A stretch of 64,000 nt of DNA, taken from positions 868,001 through 932,000 of the forward strand of contig NZ_CP139965.1 in the NCBI RefSeq assembly GCF_034424375.1. Direction: 5' to 3'. Positions 17,445 through 25,041 of this stretch are shown here, one piece after another (the stretch's first letter is position 1; every line of letters starts with the position of its first letter). This stretch comes from Paraburkholderia kururiensis. Its GTDB lineage: Bacteria; Pseudomonadota; Gammaproteobacteria; Burkholderiales; Burkholderiaceae. A program made the translations under genes and the position numbers. Under the pieces are notes generated by a model. That model saw only the letters and a program-made list of their open reading frames with translations, did not search any database and had not been told where the DNA came from.

Positions 17445-19112
17445 CTATTTGAGCACCATCATCTGCACGATCTTCACGACGACGAGGCCTACGGCAATCA
17501 CGAGGTAGCCGCGCAGCACGGCCATCCATACGCGGCTTGCAAGCGTGAGTCTGGGCGGCGGCAACTCGTGAAGCGGCGGCATGCGCCAGCTTTCGCGCGA
17601 CGCTTGTTCATGGGCGGCGGCGCTTGCCGTTGCAGCGTCCGTTGTTTCGCGACAAACGTAGCGCGACGCGAGCGTCGCGATGCCGCCCACCACCGCGAGC
17701 AGCATGCCGCCCGCGAGCACGGCGATGATCGTGTGACCGCTGATGTCCGGATACATCACGGCGGCCGTGAGGATGACTGAGAGCATCACGAGCACCCAGA
17801 TAACGGCTCCGGTGAAGACGTTCAGCTTCATCGTGTTCGCCCACGGCCCGAGCACGGCCTTGTCGTTGCACAGCAGAAGCAGAAACACCGTGGCGCTCGG
17901 CAGCAGCACGCCGGCCAGCGTTTGCACGGCTTCCGTGAGCAGACCGAGCGGGCTGCCCGGAATCAGCACGAGCGCCGCAGCGGCGGCCACGATACCGAAG
18001 TACACGAGGTAGAAGCCCTTCGCATCCGATACGCCCCGATGCAGCGAGTGGCGAATCTTGAACACGTCGCCGATCGCATAGGCCGTGGAGAGCGATACGG
18101 CCGCCGCGCCGATGATGGCGGCATCGAACAGCGCGATGGCGAACAGCACGGCAGGCGTGCGGCCCGCGTACTTTTCGAGGCTCGCGATCACGCCGCCTGC
18201 GTCCGTGAAGTTGCCGGCCTCGGGCTTGCCGGCGTAAAGCGCCGCGCAGAAGGCGATCATCGCCACGGCGCCGATCAGCACGAATGCGATACCGATCCAC
18301 AGATCGATCTTCTCGTACTTCATGAAACGCGGCGTGATGCGCTTGTCGATGACGTAGCTCTGCTGGAAGAACAGCTGCCACGGCGCCACGGTCGTGCCCA
18401 CGATGCCGATGACGAGCAGCATCACGTCCGAGAGTTTGCCGTGCGAGGGCCAGCCGGGCACGAAGAAGTCATGCGCCATCTGACTCACGGGCGGATGAAT
18501 GGTGACGAGCACCGGCACGAGCAGCAGGCTCAATGCACACAGGAACACCGCAAAACGCTCGAAGCGCTGGAAGTTGCCGGTGCTCACGGCGGCCATGGTG
18601 AGCGCCGCCGCAATGCAGACGCCCGCAATCTTCGACACGCCGAAGAAGTCGAGCACGAACGTCATGCCGATGAATTCGGTGACGATGGTGAGCGCATTCA
18701 GCAGGAACAGATCGATCACGCTGAAGGCGCCCCAGAACTTGCCGAAGCGTTCGAAGATGAGACGCGCGTGGCCCACGCCCGTCACCGCGCCGAGACGCAA
18801 CACCATCTCCTGATTGACGAACAGTACCGGCACGAGCAGCAGCATGGTCCACAGAAGCGAGGTGCCGTAGTTCTGCCCGGCCTGCGTGTAGGTGCCGAAT
18901 GCGCCGGCGTCGTTGTCGCCCACCATCACGATGAGGCCGGGGCCCAGAATGGCGAGCAGCGTGCGTAGCCGCGCGCCCCAGTGCGTGCGCGGCGCCGTGT
19001 CGTGGTGGGCGATGGTGCCGAGCGCGCCCTTGATGTCGCCCAGGTGGGCGTCATCCAGAACAGCGCTACGTTGAAGGGGGCGTGGTGGTGAAACGTTCGC
19101 TGGCGTGGACAT
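17445..19112 (-). CDS. NRAMP-like divalent metal transporter with altered metal site
   Basis: 555-residue inner-membrane protein with about 11-12 transmembrane helices and cytosolic tails of about 50 (N) and 65 (C) residues. It aligns to the NRAMP/MntH fold (FGT-x2-QAG-x2-YG-x2-LLW in helix 1). The canonical helix-1 DPGN reads D68-A-G-A, and the helix-6 MPH motif reads A243-P-W. The Asp is kept; the Asn and the Met thought to select transition metals are both Ala. The substrate may therefore be Mg2+ or another ion rather than Mn2+/Fe2+. ATG 19112 has GGGGAG 7 bp upstream. Two small ORFs precede it in the same direction. Confidence 0.85.
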   Translation of the reverse strand: MSTPANVSPPRPLQRSAVLDDAHLGDIKGALGTIAHHDTAPRTHWGARLRTLLAILGPGLIVMVGDNDAGAFGTYTQAGQNYGTSLLWTMLLLVPVLFVNQEMVLRLGAVTGVGHARLIFERFGKFWGAFSVIDLFLLNALTIVTEFIGMTFVLDFFGVSKIAGVCIAAALTMAAVSTGNFQRFERFAVFLCALSLLLVPVLVTIHPPVSQMAHDFFVPGWPSHGKLSDVMLLVIGIVGTTVAPWQLFFQQSYVIDKRITPRFMKYEKIDLWIGIAFVLIGAVAMIAFCAALYAGKPEAGNFTDAGGVIASLEKYAGRTPAVLFAIALFDAAIIGAAAVSLSTAYAIGDVFKIRHSLHRGVSDAKGFYLVYFGIVAAAAALVLIPGSPLGLLTEAVQTLAGVLLPSATVFLLLLCNDKAVLGPWANTMKLNVFTGAVIWVLVMLSVILTAAVMYPDISGHTIIAVLAGGMLLAVVGGIATLASRYVCRETTDAATASAAAHEQASRESWRMPPLHELPPPRLTLASRVWMAVLRGYLVIAVGLVVVKIVQMMVLK

Positions 19113-19169
19113 TGTTTTTCTCCCCGAGTGGCGGTTTGTCGATTGAGACGGATGTGCGCTTGCGGCGCG

Positions 19170-19310
19170 TTACGCGAAGTGCTTCATGAGGCTGCGCCAG
19201 AGCCATGCAAGCGGCCGCGATTCACGGGGCTGCAGCGAAAGCAGGGTGTCGTAGTGCGCGTGCGATTCGTGCACGCGAGGCAGTTGGGAGACAAGCAGAC
19301 CGAAGTTCAT
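19170..19310 (-). CDS. 46-residue micro-protein upstream of the NRAMP-like transporter
   Basis: Begins MNFGLLVSQLPRV and ends WLWRSLMKHFA. Contains a His-rich HESHAHYD segment (residues 14-21) and an amphipathic, Trp-rich C-terminus. No family recognised. GGAG lies 7 bp before the ATG. The gene ends 57 bp before the transporter start and begins 83 bp after the 29-residue ORF, all on the same strand, so it is probably co-transcribed. It could be a small transporter partner or a translated leader. The 16-bp palindrome just upstream of its ribosome-binding site may regulate it. Confidence 0.6.
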   Translation of the reverse strand: MNFGLLVSQLPRVHESHAHYDTLLSLQPRESRPLAWLWRSLMKHFA

Positions 19311-19322
19311 GATGTTTCTCCG

Positions 19323-19338
19323 TGCGTCCCGGGACGCA
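19323..19338. promoter_or_regulatory. 16-bp perfect palindrome
   Basis: TGCGTCCCGGGACGCA ends about 12 bp before the ATG of the 46-residue ORF, overlapping the approach to its ribosome-binding site. It could be a protein operator, or an RNA hairpin that controls translation. Confidence 0.4.
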
Positions 19339-19393
19339 TTGGGCGAAAAGCCAGCAGACGGAGAAAGGCGCTTTGCGCGCGCAGTGGAGGCGT

Positions 19394-19483
19394 CTACTCG
19401 CTTTCCTCAGGGAAATAGGAAAGGGGCCCTGTCGGGCAATTCGTGCACGTCGTGCATAAGGGTTCAGGGTCGCTATCGGACAT
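19394..19483 (-). CDS. 29-residue CxxCxxC peptide at the head of the transporter operon
   Basis: A very short ORF with an excellent ribosome-binding site (AAAGGAG, 5 bp before ATG 19483). The acidic peptide begins MSDSDPEPL, then C10-T-T-C13-T-N-C16, then PTGPLSYFPEES and a stop. Three cysteines two residues apart suggest metal or redox sensing. It is the first of three same-strand ORFs leading to the NRAMP-like transporter. It could be a regulatory leader peptide or a tiny metal-binding protein. No known family is recognised. Confidence 0.55.
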   Translation of the reverse strand: MSDSDPEPLCTTCTNCPTGPLSYFPEESE

Positions 19484-20040
19484 TCCGGCTCCTTTATCGC
19501 GCGCCCCGCACGCTGGTTCAGAGCGCATGCGACGGACGCGTTGGTTCACGCTCGCGCCCGCTGCCTCGCATGAGGCAAGGCGGCAAGGCACGGACGAACG
19601 ACGCCCACGGCGCGAGCCACGGGCGCAATGGCCATGTGGATGCCCGCAACGAACGAACGCAAGTTGCGGCGCGCCACATGGCGCGAACAAAGGTGCACGA
19701 AGGAAGGGACTGCGACGCGCACCGTCTGCCTGCTGGCAAGACGGCGGCTGGAAGAAGAGAGCGCGGACGTCCTGCTGGTCAGGCAGTGAGACTGTTCGAA
19801 GATCGACTACTGCAGGTATCCAAGGCATTCGCCCCGCTTGTGAAGATGCTCGAATTTTAGGCGCCCGCCGAATAGCAAGTCAACGACTTCGATAAGCAGA
19901 ACAAAGATATCTTTGTGCCTTTGTTTCTCGCGTCACACATCGGCCGGGCAGGTCGAAGCGCGAAAGCGAAATGAAATAAATGCCGGTAAATGAATAACTC
20001 GTGAATAATTCGCGCCGTCGCGCGTTTACGTGATTTTTGC
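19484..20040. other. Intergenic region upstream of divergent transporter and oprB units
   Basis: No supportable gene. The last 180 bp are clearly less GC-rich than the surroundings and hold regulatory-looking elements: a 16-bp palindrome ACAAAGATATCTTTGT (19901-19916) and a tandem pair of 11-bp units, TGAATAACTCG and TGAATAATTCG (19991-20012), immediately upstream of a candidate promoter. Confidence 0.5.
19991..20012 (+). repeat. Tandem 11-bp direct repeats upstream of oprB leader promoter
   Basis: TGAATAACTCG followed at once by TGAATAATTCG (10 of 11 identical). The 11-bp period, one helical turn, placed 28 bp upstream of a -35 element is the usual layout of OmpR/PhoB-type response-regulator sites. 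Confidence 0.5.
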
Positions 20041-20070
20041 TTGTCGTTCCGTTCACGCCCCGCATACAAT
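20041..20070 (+). promoter_or_regulatory. Candidate sigma-70 promoter of the oprB leader
   Basis: TTGTCG (20041-20046), 18-bp spacer, TACAAT (20065-20070). It would start transcription near 20077, about 380 nt upstream of the oprB ATG. Confidence 0.5.
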
Positions 20071-20076
20071 CCGGCC

Positions 20077-20385
20077 GTTTTCAATGGAAAGGAAGCCCTC
20101 GTGGACGCAGGCTCGTGTAGTGAATGTTCCTCGCCGGTTCGGGCCGGCGGCATGACCGCGAGATAGCGGGCAGGGTCTCTCCTTCGCCGCTAGCTCGCCG
20201 CAGTCGGTTAGCGCGCTTCATTCCGGCGCTCTCGCGCCACGCGCGCGATGCGCTCGGGTTGTTTCAGCGTCTTGCTCCTGGGTTGACGGTCGCTCGCGGT
20301 CTGCTGCCGCGAGTGCCGATAGTGTCTCCGTGCGTTGCATCCGCGCAGCGGTTTGCTTCGTTGTCGCGCAAACCGCTGCGGTTTT
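20077..20385 (+). ncRNA. Candidate oprB leader / small RNA ending in a terminator-like hairpin
   Basis: From the candidate promoter the transcript runs about 270 nt to a perfect 13-bp stem (CGCAGCGGTTTGC at 20344-20356 with GCAAACCGCTGCG at 20368-20380) followed by GTTTT. This would either terminate a small RNA of about 300 nt or act as an attenuator ahead of oprB. A possible 21-codon ORF (GTG 20101 to TAG 20166) with GGAAAGGAAG upstream and a Cys-Ser-Glu-Cys motif lies at the start. Confidence 0.4.
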
Positions 20386-20459
20386 CATGGCCGCGCCATA
20401 CGCAACGTGTCTGATCGAAACCTGCCGGAGTGCCGGCGGATAACCTTGGCATCACACTC

Positions 20460-21980
20460 ATGAAGAAGAAACTCAAGACGAGCCTGCTGCGTGCGGGTGC
20501 TCCCGCGAGCCTGTGCATGCTGCTGTGCGTGGGCATCGTGCCTGGCGCATGGGCCGACGACAACAACGGTGCTGCCGCCGCGGCATCGGGTGCAGCGACG
20601 ACTGGAGCGTCCGGCGCGCAGGCACAACCCGACACATCGGCCGGCGCCTCGACCGCGGGCTCGCAGCAAACCGAAGCGGCACCCACGGGTCTGTGGGACC
20701 GCTCGAACCTCTTTGGCGACATGGGCGGCCTGCGTCCGTGGCTCGGCAATTACGGCATCACGCTCGGCTTGCAGGAAACGAGCGAGTACCTGAACAACCT
20801 CTCCGGCGGCGTGAAGCGAGGCGGCGCCTACCAGGGCGTGACGCAGTTCGGCCTGGGGCTCGATACGCAAAAGGCCTTCGGTTTGCCGGGCGGCACCTTC
20901 AACGTGTCGGCGTTCCAGATTCACGGCACCAACCTCACGTCGCGCAATCTGCAGACGCTGCAAAGCGCGACAGGCATCGAAGCGGATGCCACTACGCGGC
21001 TCTGGGAACTCTGGTATCAGCAGTCGTTGCTGGGCGGGAAGGTGGACGTGAAGGTCGGGCAGCAGAGCCTCGACCAGGAATTCATGTCCACGCAGTACGG
21101 CAACACCTTCATGAACGCGACGTTCGGCTGGCCGGTGCTGCCGTCCAGCGACCTGCCCGCGGGCGGCCCGGCTTATCCGCTGTCGTCGCTGGGTGTTCGC
21201 GTGCGTGCGGCCGTGTCGGATTCCGTGACGGTGCTCGCGGGCGTGTTCGACGGCAATCCCGCGGGCGACGGCACCGGCGACGCGCAGAAGCTGAACGCGC
21301 ACGGCACCAACTTCAACCTGCACAACGGCGCGCTCTTTATCGGCGAAGTGCAGTACGCGATCAACCAGCCGTCGTCGGACGCCTCCGCGCCGCAGCCTGC
21401 CGGCTTGCCGGGCACCTACAAGCTCGGCTTCTGGTACAACACGCAGCGCTTTGCCGATCAGCGGTTCGACAACACCGGCCTCTCGCTCGCCAATCCCGCG
21501 AGCACGGGTACGCCGGCATCGCATCGCGGCGACTACAGCTTTTACGCCGTCGCGGATCAGATGGTGTGGCGCGCGAGCCCGGACAGCCCGCGATCCATCG
21601 GTGTGTTCGCGCGTCTCATGGGTGCGCCGGGCGACCGCAATCTCGTCGACTTCGGCATGAACGCGGGCGTCACGCTGAAGGCGCCGTTCAAGGGACGCGA
21701 CAACGACGTGGCGGGTCTCGCCGTGGGTTACGCGCACATCGGTTCGCACGCGCGAGGCGAGGCGAGCGATGCCGCGGCGTTTACGCCGGGCACGCCCTCG
21801 CGCAGCGCCGAAACGGTGGTCGAAGCGACGTATCAGTATCAGATCGCGCCATGGTGGCAAGTGCAGGCCGACTTCCAGTACGTGTTCCGACCGTCGGGCG
21901 GGATTGCGAATCCGCAGAACGTGACGGAGCGTATCGGCAATGAAGCGATTGTCGGGTTGCGTACCACGGTCGCGTTCTGA
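20460..21980 (+). CDS. oprB: Carbohydrate-selective porin OprB family
   Basis: 506-residue outer-membrane protein. A lysine-rich signal peptide (MKKKLKTSLLRAG..., cleavage near GAWA-DD) is followed by an Ala/Gly/Thr-rich spacer of about 50 residues, then the OprB beta-barrel: LWDRSNLFGDMGGLRPWL, WELWYQQSLLGGKVDVKVGQQSLDQEF, YKLGFWYNTQRFADQRFD, ending VGLRTTVAF with a terminal Phe. It should admit sugars such as glucose to the periplasm, which is compatible with a sugar-oxidising lifestyle. The ATG at 20460 has only a weak ribosome-binding site. The long structured leader upstream suggests post-initiation control. Confidence 0.9.
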   Translation: MKKKLKTSLLRAGAPASLCMLLCVGIVPGAWADDNNGAAAAASGAATTGASGAQAQPDTSAGASTAGSQQTEAAPTGLWDRSNLFGDMGGLRPWLGNYGITLGLQETSEYLNNLSGGVKRGGAYQGVTQFGLGLDTQKAFGLPGGTFNVSAFQIHGTNLTSRNLQTLQSATGIEADATTRLWELWYQQSLLGGKVDVKVGQQSLDQEFMSTQYGNTFMNATFGWPVLPSSDLPAGGPAYPLSSLGVRVRAAVSDSVTVLAGVFDGNPAGDGTGDAQKLNAHGTNFNLHNGALFIGEVQYAINQPSSDASAPQPAGLPGTYKLGFWYNTQRFADQRFDNTGLSLANPASTGTPASHRGDYSFYAVADQMVWRASPDSPRSIGVFARLMGAPGDRNLVDFGMNAGVTLKAPFKGRDNDVAGLAVGYAHIGSHARGEASDAAAFTPGTPSRSAETVVEATYQYQIAPWWQVQADFQYVFRPSGGIANPQNVTERIGNEAIVGLRTTVAF

Positions 21981-22034
21981 CCTGCGCCTGCATGGCATTG
22001 CATTGCGCTGCGTGGCCCGCGTGGCCTGCGTGCC

Positions 22035-23597
22035 TCACGAACCAGCGACGTTGTCCGCGGCGGCGGTCTCTTCGGCGTCGTCCATCGTATGGAAGCGGAA
22101 CGTGCCTTTGCCGGCTTCCTTGGCGTGGTAGAGAGCGGCGTCGGCGCGCTTCATCAGCACTTCCATCGTATCGTCCGGCGTGGCGAACGATATGCCGATG
22201 CTCACGCCGATGCGCGCCAACGTGCCGCTTTGTAGTCGATACGGTCCCGAGACTTGCTGGATGATGCGACGCGCCAGCGCCGCGCCGAGTGCGCGCGTGG
22301 CGCTTTCGATCACGATCGCGAATTCGTCGCCGCCGAGGCGCGCCACGATCTCGCCCTGCCGCAACAGGCGGCGTAATCGCTCGGACACCATCCGCAGCAC
22401 TTCGTCGCCGGCGTGGTGGCCCAGCGCGTCGTTGACCTGCTTGAAGCCGTCCAGGTCGAGATACATCACGGCCACCGTGGCCTGCGGCTCGCGATCGCGT
22501 ATGGCGAGCAGGCGTTCCAGCTGCTCGCACAGGTCGCGCCGGTTGAGCAGCCCGGTCAGCGGATCGTGCGAGGCCCAATAGAGAATCTGGGCCTGCGCTT
22601 CGCGCCGCTGCGTCACGTCTTCGATGATGATCACCGAGCTGCCGTCCGGCACCGGGTTGCGCGTCATCTCGAGCTGGCGTCCGTCGGTGAGTTCGAGGTC
22701 GAGCGGACCGGCTTCGCGCGCAAGCCATGCGGTGCAGCGCTTCACGAGTTCCTGGCGCAGCGTTTCGCCAAACCTCACCAGGCCCACGTGGCCGATGAAT
22801 TCGGGCAGCGGCACGTTCAGCTTCAGCGCTTCCACCGTGGCGCCGAACAACTGCGCCGTGCGACGGTTCGCGATCACCACGCGATTCGCGTTGTCGAGCG
22901 TGCACAGGCCGAGCGGCATATGGGCGAGCGCGGCGTCGAACCGTGCGGCGAGTTCGGCGTGCTTCTGCTCGGCGCTCATCAACGCCACGAGGCCGGTGTA
23001 ATGGCGGCGCACCACGGAGACCATCGCCGCGAGATAGAGGCCGAGCGGCGGCATGAGAATCCACCAACCGCCGCGCCATGCGAGCAGACCGCCTAGCCCG
23101 ATGGGCAGCGCCCCCAGGCACAGCTGCGTGATGGCGAGGCGCGGCACGGCCGCGTTGCGCGATGCGATGCCGCCCAGAATGCCCGCTGTCACCATGATGG
23201 CGAGCGTGGCGAGCTGCGCGTCGCCGGACATCACGCACGCCATGGTTCCCAGTCCGAAAGAAACGCACGCCACCAGCCCGGCGGGCGCGTACCCGCGTGC
23301 GCAGGGCATGGGGTCCACGACTTCCTTGCGGCTGCGCGCCATGAAGCCACGAATGATGACGAGCCGTGTGGCCAGTATCGCGAGGTCGGTGACGATCCAG
23401 AGCGCGGCCCACAGATGATGCAGCCGCGCGAGCGCAACGAATGCGACGAACGTGCTGGCAATGCCAGAGAGCAGCAGCGGCTGCGTGTTTTCGAACAACG
23501 TGGAAAGCAACGACGCACGAATCGAGCCGGCGACGGTGGTCTTGCCGCACGGCGGTGTGGCAAGGATGGAATCGAGTATGAACGGTCCGTCGGACAT
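22035..23597 (-). CDS. Membrane-bound diguanylate cyclase with PAS domain
   Basis: 520 residues. About five or six membrane helices (residues 35-205), a PAS-like domain (about 220-335, including ALAHMPLGLCTLDNANRVVIANRRTAQLFG), then a GGDEF domain with the intact active site RLGGDEFAIV, so c-di-GMP synthesis is expected. The allosteric inhibitory site, normally RxxD five residues before GGDEF, reads RQGE, so product inhibition may be weakened. The gene is convergent with oprB (54 bp gap). Likely role: switching between motility and sessile growth, in a window also carrying flagellin and chemoreceptors. Confidence 0.9.
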   Translation of the reverse strand: MSDGPFILDSILATPPCGKTTVAGSIRASLLSTLFENTQPLLLSGIASTFVAFVALARLHHLWAALWIVTDLAILATRLVIIRGFMARSRKEVVDPMPCARGYAPAGLVACVSFGLGTMACVMSGDAQLATLAIMVTAGILGGIASRNAAVPRLAITQLCLGALPIGLGGLLAWRGGWWILMPPLGLYLAAMVSVVRRHYTGLVALMSAEQKHAELAARFDAALAHMPLGLCTLDNANRVVIANRRTAQLFGATVEALKLNVPLPEFIGHVGLVRFGETLRQELVKRCTAWLAREAGPLDLELTDGRQLEMTRNPVPDGSSVIIIEDVTQRREAQAQILYWASHDPLTGLLNRRDLCEQLERLLAIRDREPQATVAVMYLDLDGFKQVNDALGHHAGDEVLRMVSERLRRLLRQGEIVARLGGDEFAIVIESATRALGAALARRIIQQVSGPYRLQSGTLARIGVSIGISFATPDDTMEVLMKRADAALYHAKEAGKGTFRFHTMDDAEETAAADNVAGS

Positions 23598-23973
23598 GGT
23601 GTGGCCCTGCTGGTGGCCGTTTGCGTGGCCCCCTTTTTGTGGCCTCGTGTGGAGTTGCCTTTCCTGGTTGAAACCGTTCGTCGCCCTAAGGACCGGTTCG
23701 CGCAGGTCTCTGCCGCCCGGGCGGACGGCTGCTTACTTCGTTTACGGCCGCCGCGGCGCTTTCTGCACTCGGTGTAAACGCCCAAGGGGCGCGGGGTCCT
23801 GCGCCGGCATCCTCGCCGGCCACGATTGTTCATGCGGCCGCAATTGTGATTTCAATCTATCGGCATAGTTTTTCGATAGAGCTGCTCTAAACTCCCCTCC
23901 AACGTCGCTGCTGCCTGAAGCGAGTTGCTGAACGGCGCAGTGTCCCGAATCGAAATTACTTTTGGAGGTTGTC
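23598..23973. other. Intergenic region between divergent diguanylate cyclase and DUF4148 genes
   Basis: No gene seen. Contains a short inverted repeat CTATCG-N11-CGATAG around 23857-23879 in an AT-richer patch, which probably belongs to the promoter of the plus-strand gene. Confidence 0.4.
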
Positions 23974-24249
23974 ATGAAGACCAAGCTCATCGCCGCTGTA
24001 CTCGTCGCTGTTTCCGCCGCTGTTGCGGCTCCTGCGTTCGCGAGCGGGTACGGCCCGGCTCCGTTCTATCGTCCCGCCGACGGCGCGCCCGCTTCGCAAC
24101 GCGGACAAAGCTCGCAGACGGTGGCGTCCGAGCAGAACGCCCAGGCCGGCGCGGCCACCGAAGCGTTCGGCGGTGTGGCGGACGGCGCGTCGCAATCCGG
24201 TGCGCGCCACGTGGCCTCGATTGCGAGCGACGTGTACAAGGGCCATTGA
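23974..24249 (+). CDS. DUF4148 small secreted protein
   Basis: 91 residues with a clear signal peptide (MKTKLIAAVLVAVSAAVAAPAFA-SGYG). DUF4148 proteins are abundant in Burkholderiaceae, periplasmic or secreted, and of unknown function. The rest is Ala/Gly/Gln-rich and low in hydrophobics. ATG 23974 is chosen for its GGAGG ribosome-binding site 7 bp upstream. An earlier ATG at 23962 lies within that site. Confidence 0.75.
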   Translation: MKTKLIAAVLVAVSAAVAAPAFASGYGPAPFYRPADGAPASQRGQSSQTVASEQNAQAGAATEAFGGVADGASQSGARHVASIASDVYKGH

Positions 24250-24325
24250 TCGCTGATGCAACGGGCGCGGGCCGCGTGTGCGGTCCGCGCCGTCGAGATC
24301 CGACGTTCGATAACGAGGTGGCGCA

Positions 24326-24658
24326 ATGCTGCAAATTCTGGAAGGCGCCGCGGTGATCGCCGCGCTGAGCCTGTACCTGATTCCCTCCATCGAAGCGGAC
24401 GCGCGCGAACACGCCGACGCGTTCGCCATCACGATGGTGAATATCCTGCTGGGCTGGACGATCGTGGGCTGGTTCGCGGCCCGTGCGTGGGCGCACCGCG
24501 CGGACGACACGCAGCCGCTGCTACGCACGGCGAAACGGATTCGCAGTGCGGTGGGCCGTGTGACGAGCCAGAAGATCGTCGATCACGTGAAGCTGCGCGC
24601 GGCGCTGGAATGCCGCGACCTCACGAGGCGGCGCGTAGCGACGGGGCCGTGTGCATGA
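24326..24658 (+). CDS. Superinfection immunity family protein (Imm_superinfect, T4 Imm-like)
   Basis: 110-residue inner-membrane protein. The segment LYLIPSIEADAREHADAFAI...NILLGWTIVGWFAARAWA (residues 16-56) matches the superinfection-immunity family, whose phage T4 member blocks DNA injection by later phages. Two hydrophobic helices flank a short charged loop, then a basic cytosolic tail. Chromosomal copies are common in proteobacteria and their role is untested. GAGGTG precedes the ATG. The stop overlaps the start of the lipoprotein gene (ATGA), so the two are translationally coupled. Confidence 0.8.
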   Translation: MLQILEGAAVIAALSLYLIPSIEADAREHADAFAITMVNILLGWTIVGWFAARAWAHRADDTQPLLRTAKRIRSAVGRVTSQKIVDHVKLRAALECRDLTRRRVATGPCA

Positions 24659-25005
24659 TGGCGGCGCTTCGTTCTACCGGCCATGCGGGTCCCGTGCGTC
24701 GCTTTGCGCGATCGCTGGGACCGCTGGTCGTTTCATTGATGGCCGCGAGCGCGGTACTGGCCGGCTGCGCGTCGGCAACCGACGTGAGTGCGACCGACAA
24801 GCCGGGCACCTACACCGTGTCGGCCTCGGCCACGGGCGGCCGGCTTGCGTGGGCTCGCGCGCATGAACGCGCTGTGAGCGAGGCTAACGACTACTGCGAA
24901 AGCCGCGGCATGCAGACGAGCGTGGCCTACGAACGAACGGACGGCATCGAAGCGCTCCAGCAGCACGGTGCGGTGCTGCGGTTCGAGTGCCATCCGAGGT
25001 TCTGA
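24655..25005 (+). CDS. Small lipoprotein
   Basis: 116 residues. Signal peptide with lipobox SAVLAGC gives a lipid-modified Cys near residue 38. The mature domain has TYTVSASATGGRLAWARAHERAVSEANDYCESRGM, resembling a group of short proteobacterial lipoproteins of unknown role. ATG 24655 overlaps the stop of the upstream immunity-family gene, indicating one transcript. A second ATG at 24658 is equally possible. Confidence 0.75.
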   Translation: MMAALRSTGHAGPVRRFARSLGPLVVSLMAASAVLAGCASATDVSATDKPGTYTVSASATGGRLAWARAHERAVSEANDYCESRGMQTSVAYERTDGIEALQQHGAVLRFECHPRF

Positions 25006-25041
25006 GCGGGCGCGGCCTTAAATGAGGGCTTAAGCGAGGGC

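Noticed and set aside
19311..19483. Known metal riboswitch (yybP-ykoY or M-box) upstream of the NRAMP-like gene
   Set aside because: I could not fit the conserved motifs of either class. The sequence is better explained by the two small ORFs and a palindrome.
19443..19895. 150-codon plus-strand frame upstream of oprB
   Set aside because: Arg/Ala/Gly-biased, no start signal, overlaps the better-supported 29-residue ORF on the other strand.
20385..21998. 537-codon open frame on the minus strand
   Set aside because: Antisense shadow of the OprB porin gene.
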